Shown here in pieces: positions 20,441 to 27,783 of a DNA stretch of 29,360 nt. The notes under the pieces were generated by a model that did no database searches, was not told where the DNA came from, and saw nothing but the letters and a program-made list of their open reading frames with translations. Where the stretch lies: NCBI GenBank assembly GCA_002320815.1, contig DCLA01000027.1:1-29360 (forward strand), written 5' to 3'. The position numbers and the translations under genes are program-made. The DNA is from Myxococcales bacterium UBA1660. GTDB taxonomy: Bacteria; Myxococcota_A; Polyangia; Polyangiales; Houyiibacteriaceae. Positions within the stretch are counted from its first letter, which is position 1; each line of letters begins with the position of its first letter.

Positions 20441-21358
20441 ATGCGCCTCGCCATGGTCTTCCTCGCGTGTTCGCTCTTCGCCTGCGGTGACGACGACGCC
20501 GCTCTGCCCGACGCGGGCACCGACGCCGGCGGCCGAGACGCCGCCACGCCGGACGCCATCGTCGATGGGCCCGACCTGGGCGAGCCCGACCTGGGGGTCG
20601 ACGCCGGTCCGCCGGACCCCTGCGCGGACGGCGTCGGGATCTGCGAGGACTTCGAGGGCTACCCCGAGCTGAGCGCGCTGGCCGACGGCGACCGCTTCGG
20701 CCCCTGGCGCGCCGCCCGGCGCGGGGACGGGATCTTCGACCTCGACGACACCCGGGCCGTGTCGGGCAGCCGCGCGCTCCACGTGCGCATCGGCGACGGG
20801 GCTCGCGACGGCGGCCGGCTCTTCGCCGGGAGCGGGGCGTCGATCCTCGCCGAGGGCCGCACCTCCCTCCACGGCCGACTGATGATGTACGTCGGTGACG
20901 ACGGGCACTCGGTCCACTGGACCTGGGCCGGCGTGAGCGGACCGACGATGGACGACCCGGTGGCTGGCCTGCGCTCGACCTACCTCTTCAGCTCGCTGCG
21001 CTCCGACGAGAGCAACCGCTTCAGCTCGGTGGTCTACATCAACTCCGATCCTGCCCAGGACTGCTGGAACGGCTCCGACGACCCGATCCCCGCCGGCGAG
21101 TGGATGTGCCTGCAGTGGAGCGTGGACTCCGCCGGGCGGCACATCGAGGTCACCCGGGATGCCGCGGCCGAGCCCTTCCTCGTGGTCGACGAGACCGGCC
21201 AGGGGTGCGTGGGCGACGTCGCCAACGACTCGCCCTGGTACGGCCCGGCCATCGACCAGCTCTACGTGGGCACCTGGAGCTTTCACCCGATGACCCGCCC
21301 CCTCGAAGTGTGGATCGACGACGTCGTGGTGGACACCGAACCCGTCGCCTGCCCCTGA
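20441..21358 (+). CDS. Lipoprotein with a concanavalin-like (polysaccharide-binding or lyase-like) domain
   Basis: A 305-residue lipoprotein. The lipobox LFAC is at Cys15, followed by GDDDAALPDAGTDAGG and a DxGxPDLG linker to residue ~65. The rest is a single domain opening with CEDFEGYPELSALADGDRFG, then SGSRALHVRIGDG, LHGRLMMYV, GEWMCLQWSVD and a final LEVWIDDVVVDTEPVAC. This order (sample-wide FEG opening, beta strands, EWxCLQW, WIDDVVV ending) resembles jelly-roll concanavalin-like domains seen in myxobacterial surface lipoproteins and heparin-lyase-like proteins. Catalytic residues cannot be assigned, so carbohydrate binding is an inference. It is convergent with the lipoprotein at 21398 (39 bp between stops). 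Confidence 0.75.
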   Translation: MRLAMVFLACSLFACGDDDAALPDAGTDAGGRDAATPDAIVDGPDLGEPDLGVDAGPPDPCADGVGICEDFEGYPELSALADGDRFGPWRAARRGDGIFDLDDTRAVSGSRALHVRIGDGARDGGRLFAGSGASILAEGRTSLHGRLMMYVGDDGHSVHWTWAGVSGPTMDDPVAGLRSTYLFSSLRSDESNRFSSVVYINSDPAQDCWNGSDDPIPAGEWMCLQWSVDSAGRHIEVTRDAAAEPFLVVDETGQGCVGDVANDSPWYGPAIDQLYVGTWSFHPMTRPLEVWIDDVVVDTEPVACP

Positions 21359-21397
21359 GGGAATCGGCTCGCTGGGGGTCGGGCGATCCGTGAAGCG

Positions 21398-22210
21398 TCA
21401 GGGGCAGGCGAAGCAGCCGGGCGGGCCATCGGCCGAGAGCATGCAGGTCTCCAGGGTCGCCTGCTGCGTGGGCGTGAGGGCGGCCAGGCAGAGGTCGAGC
21501 CGGAAGAGCGCGTCGTCGCACCGGAAGTCGTCGATGCCGGCAATGCACTCGTCGACGTAGGAGTCCACCTCGTCGCCGCAGACGAGGGAGAAGCAGTGGA
21601 ACTCCTGGTAGCTCACGCACGAGAGGCAATCGAGACCCGGGTTCACCGGAACGGTGCCGATGGTGTAAGCCTTCGACGGAGTCGAGTCGGCGTCGACGGC
21701 CGCGTTGCGACACGCGTTGGAATCGCAGGCCCGATAGGCAGCGGCGGTCTCGGCGCTGCAGCGGGGGAGGCAGGGAGCCGTGAGGGGACCGAAGCTCCCC
21801 GCCGGGACCCGGAGTTGGCAGCTTCCCGAGGTGGGCGTCGAGCAGACCTGGGCGCGGCACGCGCCGGAGAGACACGAGAGGTCCGGCTGGCAGCTCGCGT
21901 CGTCACTGCACGGTTGGCCCTCCGATGCCAGCGCCGTGCATCGACCCGCGCGACAGACCAGCGGGGCCATGCATTGGCCGTCGGCCGCGCAGGAGGCCCC
22001 CATGCCCCCGGGGCCTCCGTCGCTGGCGTCCCGCGGGACCGGGCTCGCGTCCACGGGGACCTCGGCGTCGCGCCGGACGTCGGGACCCGCGTCCATGGGT
22101 GCGTTGGGATCGAAACGGTAGACGTCGTCCGGCCTCGAGCGGCCGTCGTCGCAACCGATGACGAAGAGCATCGACGTCATGACGCCGACGACCTGGGGGA
22201 CGAGGCGCAT
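21398..22210 (-). CDS. Cys-rich lipoprotein coupled to the RCC1 protein
   Basis: A 270-residue lipoprotein. The signal peptide MRLVPQVVGVMTSMLFVIGC ends at Cys20. Then come DDGRSRPDDVYRFDPN and a DAGPDVRRDAEVPVDASPV linker. The next ~60 residues are C-x(4-5)-C-x(5)-C-x(4)-G-x-C modules (CAADGQCMAPLVCRAGRC, CSDDASCQPDLSCLSGAC). The C-terminal half has LDCLSCVSYQEFHC and regularly spaced Cys, ending GCFACP. The start codon overlaps the stop of the upstream gene (TGATG), so translation is coupled and the two products are probably made in similar amounts. Its start is set by this overlap. No catalytic motif or named family. Confidence 0.8.
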   Translation of the reverse strand: MRLVPQVVGVMTSMLFVIGCDDGRSRPDDVYRFDPNAPMDAGPDVRRDAEVPVDASPVPRDASDGGPGGMGASCAADGQCMAPLVCRAGRCTALASEGQPCSDDASCQPDLSCLSGACRAQVCSTPTSGSCQLRVPAGSFGPLTAPCLPRCSAETAAAYRACDSNACRNAAVDADSTPSKAYTIGTVPVNPGLDCLSCVSYQEFHCFSLVCGDEVDSYVDECIAGIDDFRCDDALFRLDLCLAALTPTQQATLETCMLSADGPPGCFACP

Positions 22211-25014
22211 CACCAGTCGACCCGGGTCGGCGTGAGGATCCAACCGCCGCGACTGGTACCGTAACCTTGGCCCCAGCAGAGGACGTCGCCGGTCGGTTCG
22301 ATCGCGCAGGTGTATTGGGTTCCCACGGTGACTTCCATGCCGCCGCCCGCGCCCAAGGGAGCGGCGGTCGGGAAGAGGGAGTCCGTCCGGGTGCCGTTGC
22401 CGAGCTGACCATAGTAGTTGTCGCCCCAACAGCGCATCGAGCCGTCGGTGCGAAGCGCGCACGTGTGTAGGGCGCCCACGGCGAGCTCGGACACGTTGGT
22501 GAGGGAGGGGACCACCAGGGGTTGCCACCGGGAGGTCCGAGTGCCGTCGCCGAGCTGCCCATCACGGTTCTGGCCCCAACAACTGGCGCGGCCGTCATCC
22601 AAGGTCACGCAGGTGGTGTCCATCCCTGCGAAGACACGCGCGACGTTGGTGAGGCCGGCGACCCGTAGCGGGACGGACGACGAGGGGGTGGTCGTCGGGT
22701 CCACTCCGAGCTGGCCCACGGCGTTGGCGCCCCAGCACCAGAGCTCGGAGGCGACGACCGCGCAAGTGTGAAAGCGGCCTGCGGACACGCTCGCGGCTGG
22801 ACCCGGGAGCGCGACGTCGGGACCGGGAGAGGTGAGCACGGAGTCGGAGCCGGTGAGCTGGCCCGACGCGTTGCTGCCCCAGCAAGTGATTCCTCCAGTC
22901 GAACGACGAGCGCAGTTGTGCCGGTCGCCGACCGCGAGCTCGACGACGCCGCTCAGACCAGTATCCGACCAGGTACCCGTGGAGCCGGCCGGCCCGTTGC
23001 CCAGCACCCCATAGAGGTCATTGCCTCGACAGCGAACCACGCCTCCCGTGAACAAGGCGCACTCGCGCTTTCCGGTGCTGAACCGACTGTAGCTGACGAC
23101 GTCGACGAGACCGTTGGGCGGCTCGTCGCGTAGTAGGTACGTGCCGTCGCCCCACTCCGCGAAGCGGCCGTCGGCGAGGACCATGACGGTGTGATCGCCG
23201 TCGGCGTCGATATGGACGGCGGTGTTGCAGACGCCCGTGGTGCACGCCACCGCGCAGGTCGTACCACAGGTTCCGCAGTGGTTGGGGTCATCGCTGGTGT
23301 CGACGCAGGCGCCACTGCAGACCTCCTGGTCGCTGTACCTACAGTTGCACGCGCCACCCGAGCAAGTGGCGCCCGTGGCGCAGACGTTGCCGCAGGCTCC
23401 ACAGTTCGTCGGGTCCGTCCCGCCGGAGACACAGACACCGCCACAAACCAGGGGGTCGGAGCCGCTGCAGACGCACGATCCGCCGGTGCAGGTCGCTCCG
23501 ACCGGGCAGACGTTCCCACATGCCCCGCAGTGGTCTTCGTCGACCATGAGGTCCCGGCACGCGCTGCCGCAGACCGCCTGGGCCCCCGGGCAGTAGCAGG
23601 CGCCCTCGAGGCAGGTGGCGCCGGCCGCGCAGGCATTTCCACACGACCCGCAGTTCGCTTCGTCGGATGGCAGGTCGGTACACCCCGAGGCGCACAGCGT
23701 CTCGCCCGCGTCAGTGCAGCTGCAGGCACCATCGGCGCAGGTCGCCCCCGACCCGCAGGAAATCCCGCAGGCGCCGCAGTTTCGGGCGCTGGTGGCCGGA
23801 TCGACGCAGGACCCCGAGCAAGCGATCTGCCCGGCCGGGCAGACACAGGCCCCCCCCGAACACGTGGCGCCGAAGGGGCAGGAGTTGCCGCACGCGCCAC
23901 AATGCGAGCGGTCGATGGCGATGTTCCGGCACTGGCCCGAGCAGAACTCCTGGCCCGCGAGACAGCCGCAGGTGCCGTCGACGCAGAACTCGCTCGAGCG
24001 GCAGATGTTGCCGCACGAGCCGCAGTTGCGGCCATCCGTCGCGGTCTGCACGCAGACCCCGCTACAAAGCGTCTGGTCGTCCGAGCACCGGCAGGCACCG
24101 CCCTCACAGGCGGTCCCGCTGGGACAGCGGTTCCCGCAGGCGCCGCAGTTCAGATCGTCCTCGAGGATATCCACACAGGCGGCACCACAGGTCATCAGGC
24201 CTTCGCCACAAACACAGCTGCCGCCCACGCACACGCGCTGCGCGCTGCACGTGTTCCCGCAGGAGCCGCAGTTGGCGTCGTCGGAATCCAGGTCGGTGCA
24301 GACCCCACCGCAGTCCAGCGCGGCGTCGGTGCACTGACAGAAGCCAGCGACACAGCTCTCACCGGAGGAGCATGCGTTCCCACAGGCGCCGCAGTGGTCT
24401 TCGTCGGTCGCGAGGTGCACGCAGCTGTCGTCGCCGCAAGAGGTCCGACCGGAAGGACACCCACAGGATCCATCGACGCAGGCGACGCCGCTCTCGCAGG
24501 CATTCCCGCAAGCACCGCAGTTGGCGTCGTCGCTCTGGACATCGATGCAGGTGCCGTCGCACACCGCCGACCCGGCGGCGCACTCGCATCGATCCCCGTT
24601 GCACACCTCGCCGGCGCCGCAGGCGTTCCCGCACGAGCCACAGTTCTCGGGGTCGTTCGGGGCGACCGGGCGGCCGTCACAGAGCTCGCAGTCGTCGACG
24701 GCGCCATCGCAGTCATCGTCGAGGCCGTTTCCGCAGATCTCGCTTTCCGACGTCGGCACGCAGCCGCAGAGGCGAGCGCCGTCCGGGAAGGACTCGCAAG
24801 TCCAGTTGTTCGCAGTCGGGCACTCGGATTCGGCTTCACAGGGCTGCGAGCAGACGCCTGGTCCCGAGCCGGAACTCACGCAGAAGCCCGACGAGCATTC
24901 CGAATTGAAGGCGCAAGGCGCGCCAAATTCGAGGGATCCCTCGACGAGATCGTCCGAAGCACAGCCCGCGACAGCCACCAGAGCGGTCAGGCCCAACCAA
25001 CAACGAAAGCGCAC
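22210..25014 (-). CDS. Lipoprotein: 12 Cys-rich units fused to an RCC1-type propeller
   Basis: A 934-residue lipoprotein. The signal peptide ends AGC (Cys18) from a GTG start at 25014, with TAGACC 6 nt upstream. Residues ~30-90 have Cys modules. ICGNGLDDDCDGAVDDC (93-109) is a MopE-type putative metal-binding motif. Residues 124-596 are 12 tandem units of 41-42 residues with the pattern NCGxCGNxC-x(5)-C-x(3)-C-x-C-x(6-7)-C-x(2-3)-C. Residues ~600-934 are RCC1-like repeats, with CWGSNASGQL, CWGANAVGQLG, CWGQNRDGQLGDGT and CWGDNYYGQLGNGT each preceded by HTCAV/TTCVT-type strands, giving six or seven blades. RCC1-like propellers are protein-binding folds. The Cys array probably acts as a rigid disulfide stalk holding the propeller away from the membrane. 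It is coupled to the next gene by TGATG. Confidence 0.9.
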   Translation of the reverse strand: MRFRCWLGLTALVAVAGCASDDLVEGSLEFGAPCAFNSECSSGFCVSSGSGPGVCSQPCEAESECPTANNWTCESFPDGARLCGCVPTSESEICGNGLDDDCDGAVDDCELCDGRPVAPNDPENCGSCGNACGAGEVCNGDRCECAAGSAVCDGTCIDVQSDDANCGACGNACESGVACVDGSCGCPSGRTSCGDDSCVHLATDEDHCGACGNACSSGESCVAGFCQCTDAALDCGGVCTDLDSDDANCGSCGNTCSAQRVCVGGSCVCGEGLMTCGAACVDILEDDLNCGACGNRCPSGTACEGGACRCSDDQTLCSGVCVQTATDGRNCGSCGNICRSSEFCVDGTCGCLAGQEFCSGQCRNIAIDRSHCGACGNSCPFGATCSGGACVCPAGQIACSGSCVDPATSARNCGACGISCGSGATCADGACSCTDAGETLCASGCTDLPSDEANCGSCGNACAAGATCLEGACYCPGAQAVCGSACRDLMVDEDHCGACGNVCPVGATCTGGSCVCSGSDPLVCGGVCVSGGTDPTNCGACGNVCATGATCSGGACNCRYSDQEVCSGACVDTSDDPNHCGTCGTTCAVACTTGVCNTAVHIDADGDHTVMVLADGRFAEWGDGTYLLRDEPPNGLVDVVSYSRFSTGKRECALFTGGVVRCRGNDLYGVLGNGPAGSTGTWSDTGLSGVVELAVGDRHNCARRSTGGITCWGSNASGQLTGSDSVLTSPGPDVALPGPAASVSAGRFHTCAVVASELWCWGANAVGQLGVDPTTTPSSSVPLRVAGLTNVARVFAGMDTTCVTLDDGRASCWGQNRDGQLGDGTRTSRWQPLVVPSLTNVSELAVGALHTCALRTDGSMRCWGDNYYGQLGNGTRTDSLFPTAAPLGAGGGMEVTVGTQYTCAIEPTGDVLCWGQGYGTSRGGWILTPTRVDW
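23229..24645 (-). repeat. Coding tandem repeat, 12 units of ~123-126 bp
   Basis: This is the DNA of the 12 NCGxCGNxC units. Unit length alternates 41 and 42 codons, and units differ freely except at Cys, Gly, Asn and the acidic junction (SDDA, TDED). This is protein-level conservation rather than recent DNA duplication. Confidence 0.8.
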
Positions 25015-25020
25015 CGAGCC

Positions 25021-25026
25021 GGTCTA
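25021..25026 (-). promoter_or_regulatory. Leaderless-type -10 (TAGACC) for the RCC1 lipoprotein
   Basis: On the minus strand TAGACC is followed by 6 nt and the GTG at 25014. The sequence upstream (25030-25100) is locally AT-rich and shared with the divergent gene at 25120. Confidence 0.45.
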
Positions 25027-25105
25027 GCACCAATTTGGGTCCGTCGGCTTCGAGAATTTGTGCCGCGATGCGCATTTTACAGGTGAGTCATTCTTCGAAC
25101 TTCGC

Positions 25106-25111
25106 TACAAC
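25106..25111 (+). promoter_or_regulatory. Leaderless-type -10 (TACAAC) for the gene at 25120
   Basis: TACAAC lies 8 nt before the GTG at 25120, in the AT-rich divergent spacer. Confidence 0.45.
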
Positions 25112-25119
25112 TCTGCGCC

Positions 25120-26127
25120 GTGAGCCGCTTTAGCGCCGTTTTTCTCGTGCTTCTCGTTGCGTGCAGCGAGCCTCGATCCGACCTGGATACGTATCGCTTC
25201 GATGGGTCGATCACCCCGAACGACGTGGGCGTCGGCGATGGGGGCGTCGATGCATCAATGGCGCGAGACGCGGGCGAGACAGACATGGAGTCACCCGATT
25301 TGGGTAGCGATGTGGATGCGGGAGGTGGGGGAACCTGCGGAGAGACGTCCGCCGCTCGAGTCAACGCGCAGGGGATCCTCACCAACCGACCCGACGTGTC
25401 GTGGCTTCTCGCCAGCTCGCCCCTGACTCCGATCAGCGCGACCTTCGTGCTCACCAATGACGGCGGTACCCGGCCGTTCTTCGAGCTCTTCATCGAGGTG
25501 CGCAACGACGGGACTCGCTCGTACTGCGACTTCGTCCCCGCGGTCGAGCTCGATGGCGTCGACATCATCGGCCTCATCGACACGCCGCCGCACCGCGACA
25601 GCGACTTCGACTTCAACAACGACTGCCTGAGTCCCGGCGACGTGGGCGTGATGCGCGGCGTGTCGCGGGACGTGACCGAGGCGAACTTCGGCAGCGGTAG
25701 CCTCCTCTCCTTCGATGCGGGCGAGAGCACGTTCAGCGAGGGGATCCCGCTGACGGCGCAGCCGACCCTCCAGGGCGAGCGGGTCGAGGCGGTCCCGGAC
25801 GGGGGCTTCGGGCTCGTCGGGACGGTGCTGCCCCATCGCTCCATCTACAACTACGCGCTCCTCGTCTACCCGCGCGACTCGCGGGGTTTGCTGGTGGACG
25901 AGCTCCAGGCCTATCCGAACGAGCTGGAGACGCTCCCGGCCGGATCCCGATGGGACTTCGCCACCGACGGAACCGAGTGCACCTTTGCGATGGACCGACG
26001 GTTCCAGAGCTGGATCGACAGCCCGACCTCGGGCTTTCTGGCCGGCTCGCCCCGCGAGCCCCGCGCGGTCGACGTTCGTCAGCTCGCGGTGCGCGAGCGC
26101 GTGCGGGAGCTCCAAGGCGCGCGTTGA
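25120..26127 (+). CDS. Lipoprotein, 335 aa, unknown function
   Basis: A GTG start leads into VSRFSAVFLVLLVAC with lipobox LVAC (Cys15). Then come SEPRSDLDTYRFDGS and an Asp/Gly-rich linker to residue ~75. The mature domain (TCGETSAARVNAQGILTN..., ISATFVLTNDGGTRPFFELF, SPGDVGVMRGVSRDV) has a beta-sandwich feel with two Cys pairs at most. The C-terminus is charged and helical (VDVRQLAVRERVREL). It shares a post-Cys RSxxDxYRFD motif with the lipoprotein at 21398-22210, on the other side of the RCC1 gene. It diverges from the RCC1 gene with 105 bp between starts. No family recognised. Confidence 0.75.
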   Translation: MSRFSAVFLVLLVACSEPRSDLDTYRFDGSITPNDVGVGDGGVDASMARDAGETDMESPDLGSDVDAGGGGTCGETSAARVNAQGILTNRPDVSWLLASSPLTPISATFVLTNDGGTRPFFELFIEVRNDGTRSYCDFVPAVELDGVDIIGLIDTPPHRDSDFDFNNDCLSPGDVGVMRGVSRDVTEANFGSGSLLSFDAGESTFSEGIPLTAQPTLQGERVEAVPDGGFGLVGTVLPHRSIYNYALLVYPRDSRGLLVDELQAYPNELETLPAGSRWDFATDGTECTFAMDRRFQSWIDSPTSGFLAGSPREPRAVDVRQLAVRERVRELQGAR

Positions 26128-26197
26128 CCGCTGCGTGAACCGGGGGACCGTTCGAGCCCGCGCGCCGGCTCGAGGTCTTCGCCGGCGGACCCGCGCG

Positions 26198-26767
26198 TCA
26201 GCGGTGGACGGTGTAGATCGCGCCGTCGGCGGTGGGGCGACCGTGGACGGTCACCCCGCCGCGGCCGCCGAGCTCGAGCACCGTCTGGATGCCCACCCCG
26301 AAGGCGTCGCGCCCGATCTGGGACATCTCGGGCCGGCCGGTGAGCTCGCAGCTCCCGCCGGAGCCGGCGTTCAGGTGGACCTCGATCTTGCCGCGGTCGT
26401 AGGCCCGGTCGTAGGCCCGGGCCGTGCGCGAGAGCAGCATGTCGTCGGTCGCGATGCGCAGGAGCAGGCGCCAGACGGTGCGGAAGCTCGCCTCCGTGGC
26501 GCGACGGGCGGAGGCGACGTTGACCTCGTGGGGGTCGCGGTTGGCGGCCTCGGCGCAGGCGAGGACGAGCCGCTCGGTGTCGGCCACCGGGACCCAGGAC
26601 AGCGCCGTGCACTGCTCGATGCCGATCCGGGCCTCGGCGTCCAGGGTCGCGAGCGCTCGCTCGTAGACGTCGACCCCGAGGAGCGCCTTCAGCGCGGTGC
26701 AGCGGCCGCCGACCAAGGACCCCGAGACCTTGGTCGTCTCTCTCGTCGAATCCACGAATAGGGACAT
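26198..26767 (-). CDS. Hypothetical protein, 189 aa, possible DUF2378-like
   Basis: A soluble protein, MSLFVDSTRETTKVSG..., with no signal peptide or membrane segment. Residues ~15-115 are helical (ALKALLGVDVYERALATL, ERLVLACAEAANRDPHEV, FRTVWRLLLRIATDDML). The C-terminal ~70 are beta-rich (GKIEVHLNAGSGGSCELTG, GIQTVLELGGRG). The helix-then-sheet layout with a late sheet motif recalls the myxobacterial paralogous family DUF2378/TIGR02265 and V4R/H-NOX-like signalling folds, but no diagnostic residue is certain. An exact repeat TAGGCCCGG is visible near 26400 within a duplicated RAYDRAYDR. It has its own TAGAAA hexamer 6 nt upstream. Confidence 0.7.
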   Translation of the reverse strand: MSLFVDSTRETTKVSGSLVGGRCTALKALLGVDVYERALATLDAEARIGIEQCTALSWVPVADTERLVLACAEAANRDPHEVNVASARRATEASFRTVWRLLLRIATDDMLLSRTARAYDRAYDRGKIEVHLNAGSGGSCELTGRPEMSQIGRDAFGVGIQTVLELGGRGGVTVHGRPTADGAIYTVHR

Positions 26768-26773
26768 GGGGCA

Positions 26774-26779
26774 TTTCTA
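26774..26779 (-). promoter_or_regulatory. Leaderless-type -10 (TAGAAA) for the gene at 26767
   Basis: On the minus strand TAGAAA is followed by TGCCCC and the ATG at 26767. Confidence 0.45.
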
Positions 26780-26828
26780 GCGTGACCCCTGCCGCCCAGC
26801 CACCCGCAGCTGCGTTCGAGCTGCCGCG

Positions 26829-27689
26829 CTACTCGTCGGTCCAGGTCGCGGCGAGCATGGAGTGGCCGGCCGGGTCCGAGAGGTCGGGGAGGCTGAGCGA
26901 ATAGGTCAGGTCCACCCGCGTCGGGTCGTCGAGGTAGAGGTAGAAGATCCCGAAGCAGGCGCGGCCGGTGGCCTCGTCGACGAGCATCGCGTGCAGCTCG
27001 TTCCAGCCGCCCATCGCACACTCGGAGCAGTCCACGTGCTCGAAGGGGTGGACGACGAAGCGCTGGGCCCCGAGCTCGACCCACCCGGGAGTGGCGCCGC
27101 CGAGCTCGACGTTGGGACCGGTGATGATGGTCCCTTCGTAGAGCAGGGGGTCGGGCAGCCGGACTTCGTCGAGCTCCACCGGGGTCGTGGTCTCCCCGTC
27201 GGTGTCCACGCAGGTACCGGTGCCCGGGTTCCAGACCAGGAGGTCCCCGTCGGTCGATTCCGAGTACACGCCGGTGAGCGCGCCCTCCTGGCAGTAGAAC
27301 CAGAGCACGACCCAACCCTGGTCGCGCGGCATCAGCGCCTGGAAGAGGGTCTGGTTCGCCTCGGGCCAGTCGGTGCGCTCGTAGACCACCAGCCGCTCTT
27401 CGGTGCCGCGATAGGTCACGGTGCCGATGGCGTCGTCCACGGTGATCTCGCCGAAGCGCCGGGTGCCGGTCCCGCGGATGGCGAGACCGAAGGGCAGGGT
27501 GAGCTCCCCCCTCGTCGCGGCCACCAGGAGCCCACCTTCGGCTGGCCCGGCGTCCCCGGACGGATCCGCGGCGTCCGGCGTCTCGATACCGTCGTCCATC
27601 GTCTCGACGCCCGCGTCCATCGGCTCGGCGTCGTCGTCGCCGCAGCCCGAGAGAGCGAGAGCGAGCACGACCATCCCGACCCAACGCAT
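26829..27689 (-). CDS. Lipoprotein, 286 aa, unknown function
   Basis: The signal peptide MRWVGMVVLALALSGC ends in the lipobox LSGC (Cys16), followed by GDDDAEPMDAGVETMDD and a DAADPSGDAGPAEGG linker to residue ~52. The rest is a compact beta-rich domain (LLVAATRGELTLPFGLAI, VTYRGTEERLVVYERTD, GWVVLWFYCQEGALTG) with a Cys pair in HVDCSECAMGGWNEL, and ends LAATWTDE. No catalytic motif is apparent. The ATG at 27689 is supported by TAGAGT 6 nt upstream. It is divergent from the lipoprotein at 27784 (94 bp between starts). Confidence 0.78.
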   Translation of the reverse strand: MRWVGMVVLALALSGCGDDDAEPMDAGVETMDDGIETPDAADPSGDAGPAEGGLLVAATRGELTLPFGLAIRGTGTRRFGEITVDDAIGTVTYRGTEERLVVYERTDWPEANQTLFQALMPRDQGWVVLWFYCQEGALTGVYSESTDGDLLVWNPGTGTCVDTDGETTTPVELDEVRLPDPLLYEGTIITGPNVELGGATPGWVELGAQRFVVHPFEHVDCSECAMGGWNELHAMLVDEATGRACFGIFYLYLDDPTRVDLTYSLSLPDLSDPAGHSMLAATWTDE

Positions 27690-27695
27690 GCGCGG

Positions 27696-27701
27696 ACTCT
27701 A
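27696..27701 (-). promoter_or_regulatory. Leaderless-type -10 (TAGAGT) for the gene at 27689
   Basis: On the minus strand TAGAGT is followed by 6 nt and the ATG at 27689. Confidence 0.5.
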
Positions 27702-27771
27702 CGCGCTCCCGGGAGCGCGGGCACGCCGCACCCGGCTCGCTGCCTCTCTGCCCCGCTCCGGGGGGCCATGG

Positions 27772-27777
27772 TATGCA
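27772..27777 (+). promoter_or_regulatory. Leaderless-type -10 (TATGCA) for the gene at 27784
   Basis: TATGCA lies 6 nt before the ATG at 27784. Confidence 0.45.
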
Positions 27778-27783
27778 CTTGGG

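Noticed and set aside
23229..24645. Regular ~123-bp repeats as a possible CRISPR or satellite
   Set aside because: Periodicity is that of 41/42-residue Cys units in an open frame. Nucleotide identity between units is limited and there are no spacers.
23191..25086. 631-residue plus-strand ORF opposite the RCC1 lipoprotein
   Set aside because: It is an antisense shadow of the Cys repeats (Ala/Gly/Thr/Val-rich) with no start signal.
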